DNA from: Dongia sedimenti
GTDB lineage: Bacteria; Pseudomonadota; Alphaproteobacteria; Dongiales; Dongiaceae
NCBI GenBank assembly: GCA_030715195.1
Contig: JAUYVI010000011.1
Span: forward strand, 1 to 64,000
Length of the DNA: 64,000 bases
Direction: 5' to 3'
A program made the translations under genes and the position numbers. How positions within the stretch are numbered: the first letter of the stretch is position 1; the number at the start of each line of letters is the position of its first letter. The notes beneath the pieces are model-generated. The model had not been told where the DNA came from and made no database searches. It saw only the letters and a list, made by a program, of their open reading frames with translations. Shown here piece by piece: positions 59,556 through 64,000 of the stretch.

Positions 59556-61358
59556 ATGGCAAAGAGAATGCCCGCTTCACGACTCTTATTGGGGCTGGCT
59601 GGGGTCATGACGCTTTGGTCGGGCGCGGTCCTGGCCAATGACGATCTGCTCAAGCAACAGCAGGATGCGAAACAATGGGTGATGCCGCTCGGCAACTATT
59701 CCAGCCAGCGCTACAGCGCCCTCGACCAGATCAACGCGAAGAACGTCAAGAATCTGCAGGTTGCCTGGACCTTCTCGACCGGCGTGCTGCGCGGTCACGA
59801 GGGCGGCCCGCTGGTGCTGGGCAACATGATGTATGTCCACGCGCCGTTCCCCAACACGGTCTTCGCGCTTGATCTTTCCAAGGGCGGCCAGATCGTCTGG
59901 AAGTACGAGCCGAAGCAGGATCCGAACGTCATCCCCGTCATGTGCTGCGACACGGTCAACCGTGGCGTCGCCTATGGCGACGGCATGATCTTCCTCCACC
60001 AAGCCGACACCAACCTGGTCGCGCTCGACGCGAAGACCGGCAAGGAAGTCTGGAAGGTGGCGGACGGCGATCCGGCCAAGGGCGAGACCGGCACCTCCGC
60101 GCCGATGGTGATCAAGAACCTGGTTCTGATCGGCAATTCGGGCGGCGAGTTCGGTGTGCGCGGCCATGTCACCGCCTACGACACCAAGACCGGCAAGATG
60201 GTCTGGCGCGGCTCCTCGATGGGCCCGGATGCGGATACGCTGATGGATCCGGAGAAGACGACCGAGCTCGGCAAGCCGGTCGGCAAGGACTCCGGCACGG
60301 CCACCTGGGAAGGTGACCAGTGGAAGATCGGCGGCGGCACGACCTGGGGCTGGATGTCCTACGATCCGGAACTGAACCTGGTCTATTACGGGTCGGGCAA
60401 CCCCTCGACCTGGAACCCGGTGCAGCGTCCGGGCGACAACAAGTGGTCGATGACCATCTGGGCTCGCGACGCGGACACGGGTATGACCAAGTGGGTCTAC
60501 CAGATGACCCCGCACGACGAGTGGGACTATGACGGCGTGAACGAGATGATCCTGGCCGACGTCAAGGTCGGCGGCAAGGATCACAAGGCGCTGGTCCACT
60601 TCGATCGCAACGGCTTCGGCTATACGCTCGACCGGGTGACGGGCGAGCTCCTGGTGGCCGAGAAGTACGATCCGGCCGTGAACTGGGCGACCAAGATCGA
60701 CCTGAAGACCGGCAAGCCGGAGCGGGTGAAGGAGTTCTCCACCGAGGCCGGTGGCGAAGACACCAACACCCAGAACATCTGCCCGGCGGCCCTTGGCTCC
60801 AAGGACCAGCAGCCGGCGGCCTACTCGCCGAAGACCGGCCTGTTCTACGTGCCGACCAACCATGTCTGCATGGATTACGAGCCGTACAAGATCGCCTACA
60901 CCGCGGGTCAGCCGTATGTGGGCGCGACGCTCAGCATGTATCCGCCGAAGGGCGACGAGAATCTCGGCAACTTCATCGCTTGGGATGCCGGCACCGGCAA
61001 GATCAAGTGGTCGCTGCCCGAGCAGTTCTCGGTCTGGAGCGGTGCTCTGGCGACGGCCGGCGACGTGGTGTTCTACGGCACGCTGGAAGGCTACCTGAAG
61101 GCGGTCGATGCGAAGTCGGGTAAGGAACTCTATCGGTTCAAGACCCCGTCCGGCATCATCGGCAACGTCAACACCTACGAGCATGACGGCAAGCAGTACG
61201 TCGCCGTGCTCTCCGGTGTGGGTGGCTGGGCTGGCATCGGTATGGCCGCGGGCCTGACCGGCGACCAGGAAGGTCTGGGTGCGGTGGGTGCCTACAAGGC
61301 CCTGTCGTCCTACACCGCCCTGGGCGGAACGATGACCGTGTTCAAACTCCCTGACTAA
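59556..61358 (+). CDS. xoxF: Lanthanide-dependent PQQ methanol dehydrogenase XoxF
   Basis: 600 aa periplasmic quinoprotein with an eight-blade propeller. Signal peptide [19 protein letters not shown]. The adjacent cysteines that stack on PQQ are in [11 protein letters not shown] (Cys130-131). The catalytic Asp324 and the second Asp326 ([10 protein letters not shown]) form the Asp-X-Asp pair diagnostic of lanthanide-binding XoxF; calcium MxaF has Ala at the second position. [26 protein letters not shown] and GNPSTWNP further match. ATG 59556 has GGGAGG. It oxidises methanol (perhaps other short alcohols or formaldehyde) and reduces XoxG. No mxaF or small-subunit mxaI is present here. Confidence 0.95.
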   Translation: MAKRMPASRLLLGLAGVMTLWSGAVLANDDLLKQQQDAKQWVMPLGNYSSQRYSALDQINAKNVKNLQVAWTFSTGVLRGHEGGPLVLGNMMYVHAPFPNTVFALDLSKGGQIVWKYEPKQDPNVIPVMCCDTVNRGVAYGDGMIFLHQADTNLVALDAKTGKEVWKVADGDPAKGETGTSAPMVIKNLVLIGNSGGEFGVRGHVTAYDTKTGKMVWRGSSMGPDADTLMDPEKTTELGKPVGKDSGTATWEGDQWKIGGGTTWGWMSYDPELNLVYYGSGNPSTWNPVQRPGDNKWSMTIWARDADTGMTKWVYQMTPHDEWDYDGVNEMILADVKVGGKDHKALVHFDRNGFGYTLDRVTGELLVAEKYDPAVNWATKIDLKTGKPERVKEFSTEAGGEDTNTQNICPAALGSKDQQPAAYSPKTGLFYVPTNHVCMDYEPYKIAYTAGQPYVGATLSMYPPKGDENLGNFIAWDAGTGKIKWSLPEQFSVWSGALATAGDVVFYGTLEGYLKAVDAKSGKELYRFKTPSGIIGNVNTYEHDGKQYVAVLSGVGGWAGIGMAAGLTGDQEGLGAVGAYKALSSYTALGGTMTVFKLPD

Positions 61359-61372
61359 CCCGCTTGCGCAGC

Positions 61373-61417
61373 GGCGGGAAGGCGGCAGCGATGCCGTCTT
61401 CCCGCCGGCCTTTTTTT
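61373..61417 (+). terminator. Intrinsic terminator between xoxF and xoxG
   Basis: A 15-bp stem with one G-U pair (61373-61387 with 61392-61406, loop GCGA) is followed by GGCC and seven T residues (61411-61417). Strong signal directly behind xoxF. It would let xoxF mRNA greatly exceed xoxGJ mRNA, or separate the units. Confidence 0.9.
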
Positions 61418-61477
61418 AAGTACATGCCTGTCTCCGACGCGTACAATCCATCCGTTCCAACAGGGAGTTCTTCAAGA

Positions 61478-61981
61478 ATGCTCTCGCGTGGCCTTCGGCT
61501 GTTCGTCCTTGCGTCAGCCTTTTTCCTGACCGTTTTTCTGATCACCACTGACCGCAGCCAGGCGCAGGACAGCACGACCGCCGCCGCCGACGAAGAGAAG
61601 CCGTACAAGATCGAGAAGGACGGTACGGTCGATTGGGCGACCTTCAGCGGCTTTCGCCGCTTCAACAGCGAATGCTTCGTCTGTCACGGTCCCGACGGCG
61701 TGGGCAGCACCTTCGCCCCGGCGCTGATCGATTCTCTGAAGACCATGACCTACGAGCAGTTCCTCGATGTCGTGACCAACGGCAAGACCGAGGTGAACAC
61801 CGCGGTCCAGAAGAAGATGCCGACCTTCGGCACCAACCCGAACGTCATGTGCTACATCGACGACATCTACGCCTATCTGAAGGCGCGCTCCGACGGCGTG
61901 CTCGGCCGCGGCCGCCCGGCCAAACATGCCGAGAAGTCGCAGGAAGCAAAGGACGCGGAAGCCGCCTGCATGGGCAGCTAG
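61478..61981 (+). CDS. xoxG: Methanol dehydrogenase-associated c-type cytochrome XoxG
   Basis: 167 aa. Signal peptide LRLFVLASAFFLTVFLITT. One haem motif CFVCH (Cys66, Cys69, His70), distal Met in QKKMPTFG, plus two extra cysteines in NVMCYIDDIYAYLKA and EAACMGS at the C-terminus. This four-cysteine pattern is that of the methanol-metabolism cytochrome found next to xoxF. ATG 61478 chosen for its signal peptide; the frame is open further upstream through the terminator. It accepts electrons from XoxF. Confidence 0.88.
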   Translation: MLSRGLRLFVLASAFFLTVFLITTDRSQAQDSTTAAADEEKPYKIEKDGTVDWATFSGFRRFNSECFVCHGPDGVGSTFAPALIDSLKTMTYEQFLDVVTNGKTEVNTAVQKKMPTFGTNPNVMCYIDDIYAYLKARSDGVLGRGRPAKHAEKSQEAKDAEAACMGS

Positions 61982-61989
61982 GACAGATC

Positions 61990-62829
61990 ATGACGGTGCG
62001 GGCACACGGTATCGCAGCAGCGCTCCTGCTCGGAGCCGTGGCGGCACTGTCTTCGGCCCCGGTCGGCGCCCGTGCCGACGATCATCCGGAAGCGGTCGAT
62101 CGTTCGTCCTTCCGGGTCTGCTCGGATCCTTCGAACCTGCCGTTCTCCAACGACAAGGGTGAGGGTTTCGAGAACAAGATCGCGGAGCTCTTCGCCGCGA
62201 AGCTCAACGTTCCCCTGAAATACACCTGGTACCCGAACTCGATCGGGTTCTTGCGGAACACGCTCCGGGTGCGGCGCTGCGATATCGTGATGGGGACGGT
62301 CAGCGGCGCCGAGCTGACGCAGACCACCAATCCCTACTACCGCTCGGTCTATGTGATGGTGACCCGCAAGGCGGACAACATCACCGCCGACAAGATCGAG
62401 GACCCGCAGCTGAAGACGCTGAAGATCGGGCTCACCGCCGGCGCACCGCCGGCCGACATCGCCGCCAAGAACGGTCTCGCGCCCAACATCCGGCCCTACG
62501 ACCTCTATGTCGACACGCGTTACCAGCATCCCGGCCAGGACATGATCGACGATCTCGCCAACAAGCAGATCGACGTCGCCCTGCTTTGGGGCCCGATCGC
62601 CGGCTACTATGCCGCGCAGCACGGGGATGAACTGAAAGTCACCCCGCTGGTGAACGAGCCGAAGAGTACGCGCATGGAATTCTACATCACCATGGCGGTC
62701 CGCCCCGGCGAGAACCAGTGGAAGAACGATATCAACAAGCTCATCCGCGAGAACAAGGCTGAGATCGACAAGATCCTGCATGACTATCACGTGCCCACGC
62801 TCAACGCGCGCGGCGAGCTGATCCAGTGA
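61990..62829 (+). CDS. xoxJ: XoxJ, periplasmic binding-protein-like maturation factor
   Basis: 279 aa, family-3 solute-binding fold. Signal peptide GIAAALLLGAVAALSSAPVGARA. The mature part starts FRVCSDPSNLPFSNDKGEGFENKI, the standard XoxJ/MoxJ opening. MGTVSGAELTQTTNPYYRSVYVMV and QIDVALLWGPIAGYYA are also characteristic. XoxJ is thought to help activate XoxF rather than transport a solute. ATG 61990 is 8 bp after the xoxG stop; the 3' end overlaps the next gene by 4 bp (GTGA). Confidence 0.9.
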   Translation: MTVRAHGIAAALLLGAVAALSSAPVGARADDHPEAVDRSSFRVCSDPSNLPFSNDKGEGFENKIAELFAAKLNVPLKYTWYPNSIGFLRNTLRVRRCDIVMGTVSGAELTQTTNPYYRSVYVMVTRKADNITADKIEDPQLKTLKIGLTAGAPPADIAAKNGLAPNIRPYDLYVDTRYQHPGQDMIDDLANKQIDVALLWGPIAGYYAAQHGDELKVTPLVNEPKSTRMEFYITMAVRPGENQWKNDINKLIRENKAEIDKILHDYHVPTLNARGELIQ

Positions 62830-63377
62830 GAGCCGCGGCCGCCAGGATCGGCCTTGTGATCCTAGGCTTGAGTTTCGCCTTGCCGGCTTTCGCCGAAGTG
62901 CCGGAACCCGCCGGCTATCGCGAGGACAATTACCGGGCCGATGTACCGGCGACCTTGAAGGGCGCCACGGTGCTGGACGCGAAGCAGCTCCACGCTCTGA
63001 TGGCGCAGGAGGCGGTGGCGGTGATCGACGTCCTGCCGCAACCCCCGCGCCCGGCGGAACTCCCGGCGACCACGCTCTGGCATCCGCCGGCGCGGCACGA
63101 CATCCCGGGATCGATCTGGCTCGCCAATGTCGGCTTCGGCGGGCTCTCGGCCGAGATGGATGCCTATTTCAAGCAGGCGCTCGATGGCATCAGCTTCGGA
63201 CGGAAGGACCGCAAGCTGGTCTTCTATTGCGAAGCCAAATGCTGGATGTCCTGGAACGCCGCCAAGCGCGCGCTCGAATACGGCTATACCTCGGTCTACT
63301 GGTTCCCCGGCGGCATGCAGGACTGGACCGCCGCGGGCTATCCCACGCTGCTCAATGCGCCGATCCCGGTGAAGTAG
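62826..63377 (+). CDS. PQQ-dependent catabolism-associated CXXCW motif protein
   Basis: 183 aa exported rhodanese-like protein. Signal peptide ARIGLVILGLSFALPAFA. The family motif is VFYCEAKCWMSWNAAKRAL (Cys-X3-Cys-Trp in the rhodanese loop position), followed by VYWFPGGMQDW. IDVLPQPPRP and HDIPGSIWLANVGFG are also typical. GTG start overlapping xoxJ. Known to co-occur with PQQ alcohol dehydrogenases; the reaction is unknown. Confidence 0.88.
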   Translation: MRAAAARIGLVILGLSFALPAFAEVPEPAGYREDNYRADVPATLKGATVLDAKQLHALMAQEAVAVIDVLPQPPRPAELPATTLWHPPARHDIPGSIWLANVGFGGLSAEMDAYFKQALDGISFGRKDRKLVFYCEAKCWMSWNAAKRALEYGYTSVYWFPGGMQDWTAAGYPTLLNAPIPVK

Positions 63378-63416
63378 CGCCTTCTGCAAAAAAATCTGAA
63401 TTCACGCGGCAGCGCG

Positions 63417-63611
63417 CTTAACCGGATGCGCCGATCGTGGTATAAGTAGTGCCTTGCTTGACGGCGCGGATCCTCCGCCACACGCGCGCGGCGAAAGACG
63501 ACCGCCCCGAGCTTTTACCCGGCTTTTACAGAACGAGAAATCCGGTCACCTTTCCGGAAGCGATAAACGCCTTCGCGGTCAGTGACTTGATCTGCCTTTG
63601 CACCCTTTGAA
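63417..63611 (+). ncRNA. Candidate non-coding element, copy 2 of 2, in a convergent gap
   Basis: The 261-bp gap 63378-63638 opens with GATGCGCCGATCGTGGTATA (63425-63444), 19 of 20 bases identical to 18301-18320. It closes with GACTTGATCTGCCTTTGCAC and CCTTTGAA (63584-63611), close to the 18681-18707 block. In between are ACCCGGC...ACAGAA and a hairpin TCCGG / CCGGA (63541-63558), paralleling copy 1, but the 60-bp repeats are missing. TATAAG could be a -10 box with CTTAAC 18 bp upstream. It begins about 40 bp after the CXXCW gene stop. Confidence 0.4.
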
Positions 63612-63638
63612 GGCGACGAGGCCGTAAAAGTGACTGAC

Positions 63639-64000
63639 CTAAATCGTCAGCAATCGCATCGCGGCATTGCTTGCGCGCGGCGCGGCCTCGCCCTCTTCGG
63701 TCGTGTGCGACGGGGCCGGCCAGTCGCGGGCGAGGTCGCGCAGCTCATCCAGCAGCGCCGCTTCGGCGGGATCGGTCACCCGCCGCGGATGGGGCAGGGG
63801 AATCGTCCGGTCGAGGGCGATGCGCCCGCTTTCCGGGGCGAGCGCGATCACCCGGCTGGAGAGTTCGACCGCCTCGACGAAATCGTGGGTGACCATCACG
63901 ATCGTCGGCTTCCGAGCCTGCCAATAGCCCACCAGGTGCGAGCGCAGGCGTTCGGCCCGCGTGCTGTCCAGCGAGATCAGCGGCTCGTCCAGCAGCAGCA
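63639..64000 (-). CDS. ABC transporter ATP-binding protein (nitrate/sulfonate/taurine type), 5' part outside window
   Basis: Only the C-terminal 120 or so residues are present; the gene continues past the right edge. Visible: Walker B LLLDEPLISLDSTRAERLR, H-loop TIVMVTHDFVEAVELSSRV and the tail RIALDRTIPLPHPRRVTDPAE. DSTRAERLRSHLVGYW and RTIPLPHPR resemble SsuB/TauB/NrtD-like ATPases. Partners lie outside. Convergent with the xox operon. Confidence 0.8.
   Translation of the reverse strand, partial: LLLDEPLISLDSTRAERLRSHLVGYWQARKPTIVMVTHDFVEAVELSSRVIALAPESGRIALDRTIPLPHPRRVTDPAEAALLDELRDLARDWPAPSHTTEEGEAAPRASNAAMRLLTI

Noticed and set aside
63667-63927. Plus-strand ORFs near the right edge
   Set aside because: Antisense to the conserved C-terminus of an ABC ATPase with a clear Walker B and H-loop.

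Overview
The window is high-GC DNA with genes packed in long, overlapping operons. It looks like a chromosomal segment of a free-living alphaproteobacterium, probably Rhodospirillales-like. This rests on gene content: a urtABCDE urea importer, a lanthanide-type xoxF with pqqABCDE, Gfa, a DUF3775 protein and many ABC importers. No rRNA, tRNA, CRISPR array, insertion sequence or phage gene was seen. Long ORFs opposite real genes are common here and are high-GC shadows.

Layout. (1) 435-14301: a SorC-type regulator and a complete ABC importer (Tat-exported binding protein, two permeases, two unequal ATPases), then an FGGY kinase, a D-2-hydroxyacid dehydrogenase, a GlpD-like flavoprotein, a second FGGY kinase, a HAD phosphatase and a class II aldolase. 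It reads as one pathway for an unidentified polyol or sugar. (2) 14313-18150: an IclR regulator divergent from a GMC oxidoreductase and an MFS transporter. (3) 18766-27375: a divergent unit. The minus strand carries a TIM-barrel protein, a glycerol-1-phosphate dehydrogenase-like enzyme, a DeoR/GlpR regulator and a phosphonate-monoester-hydrolase-like sulfatase. The plus strand carries a four-gene ABC importer. A perfect palindrome lies between the arms. I infer uptake and breakdown of a glycerophospho-compound or related phosphodiester. (4) 27399-34606: assorted genes (DUF3775, AllA-like, VPLPA-CTERM protein, serine/threonine dehydratase, a HerA-like ATPase overlapping a soluble histidine kinase, a Tat-exported GH1 enzyme) and, at 34671-35894, an aminotransferase. 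(5) 35990-46641: a LuxR-type response regulator, a very large kinase fused to an NCS1-type transporter, the urea importer urtABCDE and a DUF1097 membrane protein.

(6) 47006-63377: a large periplasmic alcohol-oxidation island. It holds Gfa (formaldehyde-glutathione), the cytochrome/ABC/beta-propeller genes typical of PQQ alcohol dehydrogenase systems, a quinoprotein-relay metallohydrolase, a SoxYZ-like carrier, pqqA-E (pqqA is only 25 codons), xoxF with the Asp-X-Asp lanthanide signature, xoxG, xoxJ and a CXXCW protein. Together they would make PQQ, oxidise methanol or a similar alcohol in the periplasm, pass electrons to c-type cytochromes and handle the formaldehyde formed. A partial ABC ATPase runs off the right edge.

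The most unusual non-coding signal is a pair of related intergenic elements near 18.3-18.7 kb and 63.4-63.6 kb. They share a promoter-like start block and an end block, and both sit in convergent gaps. Functions are from family recognition by eye; no database search was run.
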